Assembly: GCF_902168135.1 (NCBI RefSeq)
Contig: NZ_CABHOL010000015.1
Span: 1 to 64,000, forward strand
Source: an uncultured Fluviicola sp.
GTDB taxonomy: Bacteria; Bacteroidota; Bacteroidia; Flavobacteriales_D; Crocinitomicaceae
Reading direction: 5' to 3'
Length of the DNA stretch: 64,000 nt
In this document: positions 7,448-15,693 of the stretch, piece after piece
Layout of the letters: every line of letters begins with the position of its first letter
How positions within the stretch are numbered: the first letter of the stretch is position 1
Program-made: the position numbers and the translations under genes
The notes under the pieces: generated by a model
Seen by the model: only the letters and a program-made list of their open reading frames with translations
What the model was told of the DNA's origin: nothing
The model's database searches: none

Positions 7448-8032
7448 ATGATCGTAGCAATAGATGATAAATTGATTTCCACGGAAGTATTCGACCGTAA
7501 ATTTGTATGTGACCTGAATGCCTGCAAAGGTGCCTGCTGTGTAGAAGGTGACGGTGGTGCTCCACTTACATTTGAGGAAGTAGACATCATGGAAGAGATC
7601 CTGGATGACGTAATTCCGTTTATGCGGCCGGAAGGCATTGAAGCCGTGAAAAAATCCGGTGTTTTTTATATAGACCCGTGGAACGAACCGGCTTCTACCC
7701 TGGTAGACGGAAAAGAGTGCGCTTTCGTTTATTTTGACGAGCAGGGAATCACGAAATGTGCAATCGAACAAGCTTATTTATTGGGTAAAACAACCTGGAA
7801 GAAACCAATTTCCTGCCATTTGTACCCGATACGGGTCAAAAAACTGAGTGAAGGTGTAGCCTTGAATTACGAAGAATGGAACATTTGCAAACCTGCCTGT
7901 GCCTGCGGGGAAAAACTGGATGTTCCGGTATACAAATTCTTGCGTGAACCGCTTATCCGGGCATTTGGAGAGGAATTCTATGCTGATCTGGAAGGAATAG
8001 ACAAGACTTTGAGAGAAGAAGGTCGGGGTTAA
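7448..8032 (+). CDS. DUF3109 family cysteine-rich protein
   Basis: This is a 194-residue cytoplasmic protein. Near the N-terminus is CDLNACKGACC (Cys21, 26, 30, 31), followed by further cysteines in ECAFVYFD, TKCAIEQ, PISCHLYPIRV and the cluster CKPACACG. Such spacing suggests a bound metal centre of the zinc or iron-sulphur type, similar to the broad YkgJ-like CxxxxxCC families. DUF3109 is conserved across Bacteroidota, and its function is unknown to me. The start ATG at 7448 follows the phosphatase stop by only 8 nt, so this is the last gene of the operon. Just after it comes a long inverted repeat that may end the transcript. Confidence 0.85.
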   Translation: MIVAIDDKLISTEVFDRKFVCDLNACKGACCVEGDGGAPLTFEEVDIMEEILDDVIPFMRPEGIEAVKKSGVFYIDPWNEPASTLVDGKECAFVYFDEQGITKCAIEQAYLLGKTTWKKPISCHLYPIRVKKLSEGVALNYEEWNICKPACACGEKLDVPVYKFLREPLIRAFGEEFYADLEGIDKTLREEGRG

Positions 8033-8052
8033 TTTCGGCACAGCTCTTTTAT

Positions 8053-8121
8053 TAACCGCAAATGAAAGAACGCAAAGAAACATGTAAAATAAAACTTTGC
8101 GTACCCTGCGGCCTTTGCGGT
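8053..8121. repeat. long inverted repeat with CGCAAAG words between convergent genes
   Basis: ACCGCAAA (8055-8062) pairs with TTTGCGGT (8114-8121), and inside it CGCAAAG (8071-8077) pairs with CTTTGCG (8095-8101). The arms contain mismatched spacers, so the structure is a stepped hairpin. It fills almost the whole 98-nt gap between two convergent stops, which suits a bidirectional terminator or a dispersed repeat. Fragments with similar words (CGCAGATCATGCAGA, ACCGCAAAG) occur after holB at about 32548-32585. Confidence 0.7.
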
Positions 8122-8130
8122 GAAATTTAG

Positions 8131-8835
8131 TTACACACTCCAGCTTTCGTCCAGGATCCATTTCCGGATCATTTCTTTGGTCAGAATGCGGCCAACAACC
8201 CGGTAGGCAGATTTAGCAAAAGGATTATCACCATCCAGTTCTTCGGTTTGCACTCCGACTTCCGGGTCGTAATAGCTAGCGTGCGTAAAAGTGACTTTCT
8301 TTCCCGATTTGTATACGAAACCCACATGGCTGTCAAGGCCTGCAACAAATAATCCATCCGGCTGGTCCATGAAATAACCTTTCATGTATTCAGGTGTTTT
8401 GCCGCTGAAACGCTTTACCTCGGAAGTCATTCTTGTAATGTAATATTCGGAAGCCTGCTGAGCCCATTTGACTCGCGGAATTTTAAACCCGGCATCCAAA
8501 AGTACCGTTGTGATGAAATAACCGCAAGCGATTTTTCCTATCCGAGGAGTCCGTGTTGTTCCATTGAAATCCCACTCCGTGCCGTACCACTGATCAAAGA
8601 AATCATGCGTGATTTTTTTCAAAAGATAGCTTTGGGCTTTTTCCTCGATTGTATTTTGAGTTGCTTCATCGGCATTTGCATATTCTTTTTGAAAAGCTAA
8701 ACGCTGGCTTTCTACTTCAGCAATCAAATCTTCGTATGGAGGTAATTTTAAATTTCCCCTTAGTTTCGATTTGTCCTGGAAACAACCGAAAAATAAAAAG
8801 CACAAAACAAAAAGTGATATGAATCTTAGCTGCAT
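8131..8835 (-). CDS. lipoprotein with NlpC/P60-like cysteine-peptidase features
   Basis: This 234-residue lipoprotein has lipobox FFGC (Cys18). I do not recognise a named family with certainty. The core has a cysteine at the head of a helix (IACGYFITTVLLDAG, Cys104) and, later, GLDSHVGFVY (His170) followed by VTFTHASY. This order, Cys at a helix start and then His on a strand in a xSHVGF context, is the layout of papain-like NlpC/P60 and amidase_5-type cell-wall peptidases. That activity is inference. The residues before the core (about 40-85) are charged and helical. It is convergent with DUF3109 and stands alone, with the large nuclease gene on the same strand upstream. Confidence 0.6.
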   Translation of the reverse strand: MQLRFISLFVLCFLFFGCFQDKSKLRGNLKLPPYEDLIAEVESQRLAFQKEYANADEATQNTIEEKAQSYLLKKITHDFFDQWYGTEWDFNGTTRTPRIGKIACGYFITTVLLDAGFKIPRVKWAQQASEYYITRMTSEVKRFSGKTPEYMKGYFMDQPDGLFVAGLDSHVGFVYKSGKKVTFTHASYYDPEVGVQTEELDGDNPFAKSAYRVVGRILTKEMIRKWILDESWSV

Positions 8836-8920
8836 GGTTTTAGTTTAAACAAGTAACTTCAGGATCTTCTAATGGTTACAGGAAAACGAAGATACAATGA
8901 CTTTTTATACTCGAAAACAA

Positions 8921-11776
8921 TCAGTTACAATAAGCACAAAACTTCGAATCTTTATTGTGCTCAAACGGAACACTCTGGTCCAGCATATCTGAAATGGTTT
9001 GTTTGAGGAACCCTTCCAGGAATTGCGGGATGTCTTCCTTGCGAATATCATCGGGAAGTTTCAGAAAGTGTGGGCTTTCTTTGATTGAACGGAAAGAGAA
9101 AATACCTGCCTGGTCGGTCAGAATTCCGGTTTCCTTGTAATAAAGGTAGCAGTAAATCAATAACTGCAATACGTGTTTCTGCAGGGAATTCCCCTTGCGT
9201 CGATTGGTGAGGATCGCTTCTTCGTAACTCTCCTGGTTCGCTGTTTTCTTCAATTCTACTTTGTCCTGGCTCACACTTCCCGATTTGTAATCAATGATCC
9301 GGTGCACACCGTCAAACTGGTCTATCCGATCACAAATCCCTGAAAGGCGCACTTCGATGTGTTTGGTCAGATCAGAATCGGGGGTAATCGGAATCAAGGT
9401 TTCCAATCGTCTTTCCAACCCAAGTATAAACAAGGCTTTCTGCGGATTTTCTTTCAGAATGGTGCGGTCTCTGCGAAGTACGTTTTGAACCATTTCTTTT
9501 GCCACTTCGAAATTAATATGATTGGTTCCCGTCTGCCAGGAATTGCGGTCTTCGGAAAAATGCAGCTCGAAACTTTTACTCACCAAAAGCGGCACTTCTT
9601 TCTCCATGTTCAGCAAGTCTTCTTCGGTGACTACTTTACCTGAAATCCTTCTTCCATTTTCATCAAAGCGGTCGATAAACGGCGAAAATAATGTTTCCAG
9701 CACATAGTGAATGATTGTTCCCAGCGTACTGCTTTCAATATCTTCTTCCACCTTGTTCTCTTCCCCGAAACGCAATACGTAGCGGTAATAGAAATCCAGC
9801 GGACAGCTCATGAATTTATCCAGCATCGAGAAACTGATCCCACCATTCAGTACGTCATAGATGCGGTTTACGACTTCATCTGTTTTCTCAATGGTTGTTG
9901 TTCCGACTTTTTCTTTGTTTCCGGCTGTATAAAAGGATTTTTGGATCTTCACATTCGGATTGATCTGGGCCAATTCCAATTCAATCTGCTGAATGTACCT
10001 GCTGGGCTCACTGGAACCAACCGATTCAGAAGCACTCGAATAAGTTATCAGCATTTCCTCTGCATGGTGCAGTAGGCGGTAAAAGTGATGTGCAAAAAGT
10101 CCTTGTTTTTCACGCGGAGTAGGCAGCCCGAAATACTTCCGTAAATCCATCGGGATAATGGTGTTGATGGCGTTTTGAGGAGGCATGGAACCTTCATTCA
10201 GACCAAAAACAAAGATCCGTTTGAAATCCAACCCGCGCGTTTCCAAAAGCCCCATGATCTGCAGCCCCTCGAGCGGATTTCCAAAGTAAGCGATCGTTTC
10301 ATTGCTCCAATTTCCATTGAACAGGTTCCGGAAAGATGAAATGCTCATCAAAGGAGATTGGGCAGTCATGATATTCTGGAGTACGATCGTAGCATGAGAA
10401 AATCGGCGCACAATAGCGCGCTCCAGTTCATTCTTTTCCTCCAGCCAAAGGTCCAGTTTCTCGTTTAAGAGCTGAATGACCTGAATTCCTCTCAGCCAAT
10501 CATTTTTCCAGGGTTCAAAGATCAGTTGATTCAATTCCGACAAACGTTCGCTCAAATCCAATTTTTTACGATCCAGGAAATGCCAGTTGTGATTGATGAT
10601 ACGGGATTCGATATCCTGTATTTCCTTCTTTTCTTCAGCTGAAAGTACACCCAAAATAAAAGGATGGTGGGCAAACTGGATAAAATCGCGGTAATAAATA
10701 CTGGAATTCCCTCTTCTCAAAAATGATTCCTGAAGCCTGAATATGAGATCAACCCACGAACGCAGGGAAGTTTGTCTTAAAGGCAGTCCAACAGTAATAT
10801 TCGCATGACCGATCTCTGCCGGAAGGTGTTTCAAAATAGAGCTCAACAAACTTTCATCAGCCAAAAGGACCAGTGTTTCATCCAGCTGTCTGGAATTCAA
10901 TTTCTTCAATTCACTTCCTACAACCTGAGCCTGGGAGGTAAACTGCGGACATTCGACCACCCGGATATTCATTTCTTTCGTACCGAGGTGATTTTCGATA
11001 AATGGCAGCGATTTCAATTCAAGCCTTTTACACAAATCGCGCTGAAATTGCCCGGCCTCATGAATGGTGTCATTGAAATAAAAAGCATCCGAATCCATCA
11101 GGATCGAAGCTCTGCCCATAATCGAAAGCTGCTTCATGATCGAAATTTCCGATTCTGAAAGGGCATTGAACCCTGCAAAAACGAATTGAGCATCTTTATC
11201 ACTTGCAAAAGCCAGATCGATATTGTTTGCCAGGTAACGGTATGCTTTTCCCTTCGTGGTAAGGGATTTTGCCTTCAATTGTTCTTCGAGTGCAAAATAA
11301 TAGGGTTTCAGCTTGTCCCAGAAAGCCATAAACTGGATCTGGCCTTTAGACAGTTCTTCCGAATTAAATGACCAATTCTCAATTTCCCGGATATCCCTCA
11401 GGTTTTTGAATAATTGATCAGCCGGGACCAAATAGCGGTCTATTTCATCAAAATCGCTCAGCAATATTTGCCCCCATGCCATAAAAGAATCGAAGGAATC
11501 CACATTAATTTCAACGGGATCTTTCCTGAAAATCGCATACAATTCAAACAGCAAGCTGGTTTTATCAAGTACGGGAATCGGGTTGATATCCTGGATCCAG
11601 CGATCAATCGTAACAATCCTGGGTGATAGAATGGGTTTTTGATAGTATTCGTAAAAAGCGCGCTGCAGGTAAGCAATCATACGCTCAGAAGGAACAACGA
11701 TGCATGCATTCTGAAAATTCAGTGCATGTTCATCCATGTAACGCACGATTCTATTTACAAATGTTTCCATATTCAT
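8921..11776 (-). CDS. AddB-like PD-(D/E)XK nuclease protein
   Basis: This 951-residue protein has the shape of the Bacteroidota AddB-like subunit of the helicase-nuclease that processes double-strand breaks. The N-terminus has the degenerate helicase motif CIVVPSERMIAYLQR in place of a Walker A. A central helicase-like region contains GLLETRGLDFKRIFVFGLNEG and MPPQNAINTIIP. The C-terminal nuclease domain begins near MSCPLDFYYRYVLRFGEEN (about 660) and has the catalytic strands RIDQFDG and RIIDYKSGSV (Asp829, Lys831) followed by QKHVLQLLIYCYLYY. AddB nucleases carry a 4Fe-4S cluster held by one Cys before and three after the nuclease core. Here the protein stops right after CAYCN, so only three of the four cysteines are visible. 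A partner AddA is not in the window. Confidence 0.82.
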   Translation of the reverse strand: MNMETFVNRIVRYMDEHALNFQNACIVVPSERMIAYLQRAFYEYYQKPILSPRIVTIDRWIQDINPIPVLDKTSLLFELYAIFRKDPVEINVDSFDSFMAWGQILLSDFDEIDRYLVPADQLFKNLRDIREIENWSFNSEELSKGQIQFMAFWDKLKPYYFALEEQLKAKSLTTKGKAYRYLANNIDLAFASDKDAQFVFAGFNALSESEISIMKQLSIMGRASILMDSDAFYFNDTIHEAGQFQRDLCKRLELKSLPFIENHLGTKEMNIRVVECPQFTSQAQVVGSELKKLNSRQLDETLVLLADESLLSSILKHLPAEIGHANITVGLPLRQTSLRSWVDLIFRLQESFLRRGNSSIYYRDFIQFAHHPFILGVLSAEEKKEIQDIESRIINHNWHFLDRKKLDLSERLSELNQLIFEPWKNDWLRGIQVIQLLNEKLDLWLEEKNELERAIVRRFSHATIVLQNIMTAQSPLMSISSFRNLFNGNWSNETIAYFGNPLEGLQIMGLLETRGLDFKRIFVFGLNEGSMPPQNAINTIIPMDLRKYFGLPTPREKQGLFAHHFYRLLHHAEEMLITYSSASESVGSSEPSRYIQQIELELAQINPNVKIQKSFYTAGNKEKVGTTTIEKTDEVVNRIYDVLNGGISFSMLDKFMSCPLDFYYRYVLRFGEENKVEEDIESSTLGTIIHYVLETLFSPFIDRFDENGRRISGKVVTEEDLLNMEKEVPLLVSKSFELHFSEDRNSWQTGTNHINFEVAKEMVQNVLRRDRTILKENPQKALFILGLERRLETLIPITPDSDLTKHIEVRLSGICDRIDQFDGVHRIIDYKSGSVSQDKVELKKTANQESYEEAILTNRRKGNSLQKHVLQLLIYCYLYYKETGILTDQAGIFSFRSIKESPHFLKLPDDIRKEDIPQFLEGFLKQTISDMLDQSVPFEHNKDSKFCAYCN

Positions 11777-11799
11777 TCCACCGATCAGGCGGTAAAGGT

Positions 11800-13833
11800 C
11801 TAGTTCCTGTAAAAGGTAAATTCCAGATCATCCAGCAACACCACATTTTTATTGGGATTGTGAATGTAAAAACTCAATTTTTCATCGGCCGATGAGCGTT
11901 TCGGAAGGAAAAGTATGAATTCTTTTTTAGTCCACTCATTTGCTGCAGATCCCGGGTTCAACTCAACTGTTTGGTAGTAATTCAGATCATTTCCAATGGA
12001 ATACGCAACAATAATTGCTGTTGGATTATCCTTTTTTCGCAGGAATTTTCCTTTTATTTTCAATACTCTTCCCTTCGTATCCGGTCCTACATCCTTTGTA
12101 AAATCCTGTGCAAAACCATACGCTTCATTTTCCCCTACAAGGCCAATTCCATTTTTACCATCAGCAGGATCTTTTTCATACAGGATCCCGGGTTGCGAAT
12201 CGTTTTTCTTTTCGAAATCCGTCCGGATCGTTTTATACGCTTTTTTCACACCCATAAATTCCATCAGGGATTGCGGGATAGTGTCTGTTTTTCGCTTACA
12301 TAAGATCAGATTCTCATTCACAGCAATTGATTCCACTTTTTTAAGGATCTCCGGATAAATGGCATACACCTCATCCATGAAATACGGCTTTTGGAATACC
12401 ACATAATCCCATTTCCAGTTTAATCCCCGATCAATATCATCGGGCTCGTGGCCCACAACTGCAAGTCCCACACGATTCATTCGGACAAACGGAATGTTTG
12501 GCCCGTAGGCATGAATCACCAGGATCGTATCTTCTCTTGCAACTCCTGATTTGGTCAAAAACTCATCTGAACCTTCAAAATGAATCACCGACCCGGTGAA
12601 ATGATCATTGGCTGTAAAAATTCTGCGTTGTTTTTGGAAATCGGAGGTTTCCCGGAAGGAAACAATCCCGAAATAGATTACGAACAACGCCATGACTGTT
12701 TCCCCGAAATACCACTGAGGTTTTGGAAGAACGGCCAGGCAAAGTGCCACAAAAAATACGATTGGCAGATAGAAAGTATCCAGGAAATAATAATCATGTG
12801 CGAAGAATTGCTTGGCCATGGCAAACCAGAATAAAATCACCCCGATAAACCAGAGCAAACAAATAATCCACCATCCGTTGAACACTTTATACGTGTTTCG
12901 CTCCCTGATGAGAAAGGCTATCAAAACCAGCACGGCTAATAAGAAAAGCAGGAAATAATGCTTCATTGAAAGGTAAGCCAGCACCATCGCCTCCCACATG
13001 TGGTCAAGAATGGTTTTCAGCTCTTCCTTGTTTTCAGCCGGTAAAAGCTGACTTAAGAAATCTGATCCGTATTTTGCACGCAACGTGCTGTTGTAATACT
13101 GCGCAGCCGCAATGATCAATGCAGAAAGCCCAACTCCCAAAATATTCGGCCAAAACCGGGTCTTTTTTTGAAAAACCCGAATGAGTTCGAAGCCAAGAAC
13201 CGCCAAATAAGGAATAACAAAGGTAAAACGTGCAAGTGCTGCAAAAGTGAAAAAGAACAACGCCCACCGAAACCATTTTTTCCCGCTGCCCTCAAAATAC
13301 AAAGCATAACAATAGATCGCTATGATCGTATTGGCAATACTTGGGATTGTCGGTAGAAATCCACCCTGGTAAAAGGTATAGATGGGAGAGGTCATTGCGA
13401 ATATGACCACCAAAGCTGCTTTTATTTTGGACCCGCAGATTTTCTCAGACAAGAGGTACAAAAAGAAAAATCCTATAATGCTGTAAATCAAAATATAAGC
13501 ATGGAAAACCCATGGTTCATTCGTTCCGAAAGCTTTCATAAATACTCCCGGAACATAATCGTGGATCGGGAATTCTACCGCTGTAATTGTTGAATAACTG
13601 GGATCGGACCAATTTTTGGGGAACTGGTGGTTGAGAATGTAATTCTGGGGTTTGAAAAAATTGAGGTCATTTCGGACAAAACCGTTTGCAAGTGCCAACC
13701 GGTCATTTTGAGCCCAGGTATGGGTATAAGCTGGTACTTCATTCAGGTGCCTGAACTGAAAGACCAGCGTTATGAATGTGATCAGTAAAAACGCAATACT
13801 GTTTGTTATTCGCCTCTTTTTCAAAATCTCCAA
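11800..13833 (-). CDS. polytopic membrane glycosyltransferase-like protein (GT-C/GT39 type)
   Basis: This 677-residue protein has a first membrane segment at about 10-27, roughly ten more up to residue 420, and then a soluble C-terminal part of about 240 residues ending in a beta-sandwich-like stretch (VELNPGSAANEWTKKEFILFLP). The first outside loop has acidic and aromatic residues (THTWAQNDRLALANGF), as in dolichyl-phosphate-sugar-dependent GT-C enzymes. Transfer of a sugar to lipid or surface glycan is therefore the likely role, but this is inferred from topology. The start is TTG at 13831-13833, since no ATG lies near the first membrane helix. A second TTG three codons later is also possible. 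It is divergent from the next membrane protein. Confidence 0.65.
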   Translation of the reverse strand: MEILKKRRITNSIAFLLITFITLVFQFRHLNEVPAYTHTWAQNDRLALANGFVRNDLNFFKPQNYILNHQFPKNWSDPSYSTITAVEFPIHDYVPGVFMKAFGTNEPWVFHAYILIYSIIGFFFLYLLSEKICGSKIKAALVVIFAMTSPIYTFYQGGFLPTIPSIANTIIAIYCYALYFEGSGKKWFRWALFFFTFAALARFTFVIPYLAVLGFELIRVFQKKTRFWPNILGVGLSALIIAAAQYYNSTLRAKYGSDFLSQLLPAENKEELKTILDHMWEAMVLAYLSMKHYFLLFLLAVLVLIAFLIRERNTYKVFNGWWIICLLWFIGVILFWFAMAKQFFAHDYYFLDTFYLPIVFFVALCLAVLPKPQWYFGETVMALFVIYFGIVSFRETSDFQKQRRIFTANDHFTGSVIHFEGSDEFLTKSGVAREDTILVIHAYGPNIPFVRMNRVGLAVVGHEPDDIDRGLNWKWDYVVFQKPYFMDEVYAIYPEILKKVESIAVNENLILCKRKTDTIPQSLMEFMGVKKAYKTIRTDFEKKNDSQPGILYEKDPADGKNGIGLVGENEAYGFAQDFTKDVGPDTKGRVLKIKGKFLRKKDNPTAIIVAYSIGNDLNYYQTVELNPGSAANEWTKKEFILFLPKRSSADEKLSFYIHNPNKNVVLLDDLEFTFYRN

Positions 13834-13869
13834 AATACGTTAGAATAATCAATAGATACAAATATCAAA

Positions 13870-13885
13870 CTATTATTGATAATAG
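13870..13885. repeat. small palindrome in divergent promoter region
   Basis: CTATTAT (13870-13876) and ATAATAG (13879-13885) form a tight inverted repeat with a two-base centre, between two divergently read membrane-protein genes. It could be a binding site or chance in AT-rich DNA. The rest of the 180-nt gap shows only a -7 box at 13989. Confidence 0.3.
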
Positions 13886-13988
13886 CATCCAAAAATAAAA
13901 GAGCTTTCCGGAAATCAAGAAAACCATGGCTAAGAAGTCCTGAAACGGGTTATTTTAAACTGCCCGTCAATCGGGTAACATTCTGGGT

Positions 13989-13996
13989 TATTTTTG
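13989..13996 (+). promoter_or_regulatory. -7 box upstream of membrane protein gene
   Basis: TATTTTTG fits TAnnTTTG and lies 17 bases before the ATG at 14014. I see no TTG at the standard distance, so the promoter is only partly supported. Confidence 0.4.
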
Positions 13997-14013
13997 TAAA
14001 CCAAACATACTGA

Positions 14014-15618
14014 ATGAATCACTTTTTAAACAGGTTATCCAAATACGAGAAAGTGTTCTTTTTCTCGATTGTTTTACTGAATCTTATACCGGTTCTAACC
14101 CATCATTTTTTTCCAACTCTGGACGGGCCTGCTCATTTATACAATGCCAATCTGATAAATCATTTGCTTTTTTCGGATTCTAATCTTGATTCTTTTTTTC
14201 AGTTTAATTCCGAACCGGTTCCAAATTGGACAGGACATATTCTACTCTGTTTCTTCAACTGGTTCCTACCAGGATACCTGGCCGAAAAAATGCTGCTTAT
14301 TATTTATTTTATCGGATTGCCGTATGCTTTCCGAAACCTCATTAAAGCGATAAACCCCGGGCAAACCGGTTTGAGTTACCTGATTTTTCCTTTTACCTAC
14401 AGCCATCTTTTTGCTTTAGGATTTTACAATTTTTCGTTTGGTTTGATTGGATTGCTCTTAATCCTCTCCTATTGGGTCAAAAACCATGAGACAATTGCAC
14501 GTTCTGCAAAAAAAATCGCAATCCTGGGTTTTCTATTGCTTTTAACCTATTTTTCGCATCTGGTCATGTTCAGTGTGGCGTTACTTGCAATCAGCTGTTA
14601 TACAATGATGACTTTTCTGAAACAATTTCTTGAAACCGGGAAATTCAAGGATGCTTTTATCAAGCATTTTAGAAAAGCGCTCGCTTTGTTAATCAGTTCC
14701 TTGATACCGTTGGTTTTAATGGTTCTTTATTTTGCTAACAGACCTCTTTCAGGAAACCGTCTTTTTCTGCCGAAACAAGAATTAATAAAATGGTTAAATT
14801 ATTTAAATCCCATCATTTGCTATAACGAAGAAGTTGAAAGGGTGTTTACCCGAAAAATTGTAATCATCCTGTGTGCGCTCATTATCGGAGGAATTATTAT
14901 TCGTATCAGAAATCGAAAATCAGCAGTTGGAAATTACAAGGCGGAAGGTATTCTTTCCTTGAAAGATACTTGGCTACTGGTAGCAGGGATTATGCTGTTT
15001 TTATTATTTACAATGCCCGATGCCAATGCAATGGCGAGCATCATTTCCATGCGATTTGGTTTGCTCTTTTTCCTGTTCCTGAGTATCTGGATAGCAAGCA
15101 TTAAACACCCGAAATGGTTTATTTTTGTTTGTTCCGCACTTTTGCTGATCGCTCATTTCAAAAGAGTCCGTTTTCTCGATGAGACCACTGAAATCCACAG
15201 TAAAATCGCCGTTAACTGCAATAAAGCGGGAAGTTTTATCAAACCTAACAGCATTGTCCTTCCCATAGACCTGTCCCACTTTTGGTTTGAGTCGCACTTT
15301 TCCAACTACCTCGGGATTGACAAACCGATGGTCATATTGGAAAATTATGAAGCTACGATGAATTACTTCCCCCTATTTTGGGACACTAAAAAACTGCCCG
15401 ATTTCCAGGTGGGAGGAATATCTGTCTCAGAAAATCCATTATTTGGTTCATCTCCTGCCAACCCGGAAAATGAAAAAAGGGAAGTTGATTACATCTTCCT
15501 ATTAGGAAATTGGGACAGCACAAATACCACCCATATTCAAACACAACAAATGATCGAAAGTCATTTTATTCCAAAATACAAGAACGAAAACTGCACATTG
15601 TATCAACGCAGAAAATGA
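14014..15618 (+). CDS. polytopic membrane protein, possible GT-C glycosyltransferase
   Basis: This 534-residue protein has about ten membrane helices, the first at residues 14-30 (VFFFSIVLLNLIPVL), and a C-terminal soluble part of about 140 residues. Straight after the first helix comes FPTLDGPAHLYNANLI. An Asp in a loop after helix 1, followed by a His, is the usual place for the catalytic acid of GT-C sugar transferases. I do not recognise a named family. The C-terminal part contains ILENYEATMNYFPLFW, seen in Flavobacteriales membrane proteins of unknown role. Its divergent pairing with another GT-C-like gene suggests both serve the same envelope glycan or lipid pathway, which is inference. 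Confidence 0.6.
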   Translation: MNHFLNRLSKYEKVFFFSIVLLNLIPVLTHHFFPTLDGPAHLYNANLINHLLFSDSNLDSFFQFNSEPVPNWTGHILLCFFNWFLPGYLAEKMLLIIYFIGLPYAFRNLIKAINPGQTGLSYLIFPFTYSHLFALGFYNFSFGLIGLLLILSYWVKNHETIARSAKKIAILGFLLLLTYFSHLVMFSVALLAISCYTMMTFLKQFLETGKFKDAFIKHFRKALALLISSLIPLVLMVLYFANRPLSGNRLFLPKQELIKWLNYLNPIICYNEEVERVFTRKIVIILCALIIGGIIIRIRNRKSAVGNYKAEGILSLKDTWLLVAGIMLFLLFTMPDANAMASIISMRFGLLFFLFLSIWIASIKHPKWFIFVCSALLLIAHFKRVRFLDETTEIHSKIAVNCNKAGSFIKPNSIVLPIDLSHFWFESHFSNYLGIDKPMVILENYEATMNYFPLFWDTKKLPDFQVGGISVSENPLFGSSPANPENEKREVDYIFLLGNWDSTNTTHIQTQQMIESHFIPKYKNENCTLYQRRK

Positions 15619-15693
15619 TCTGATTGAAACAGAAAATCGAAATATTAGCAGTTCATTTTCTCAAAACCAAGTCCTTTTAACTACCTTCACTAT

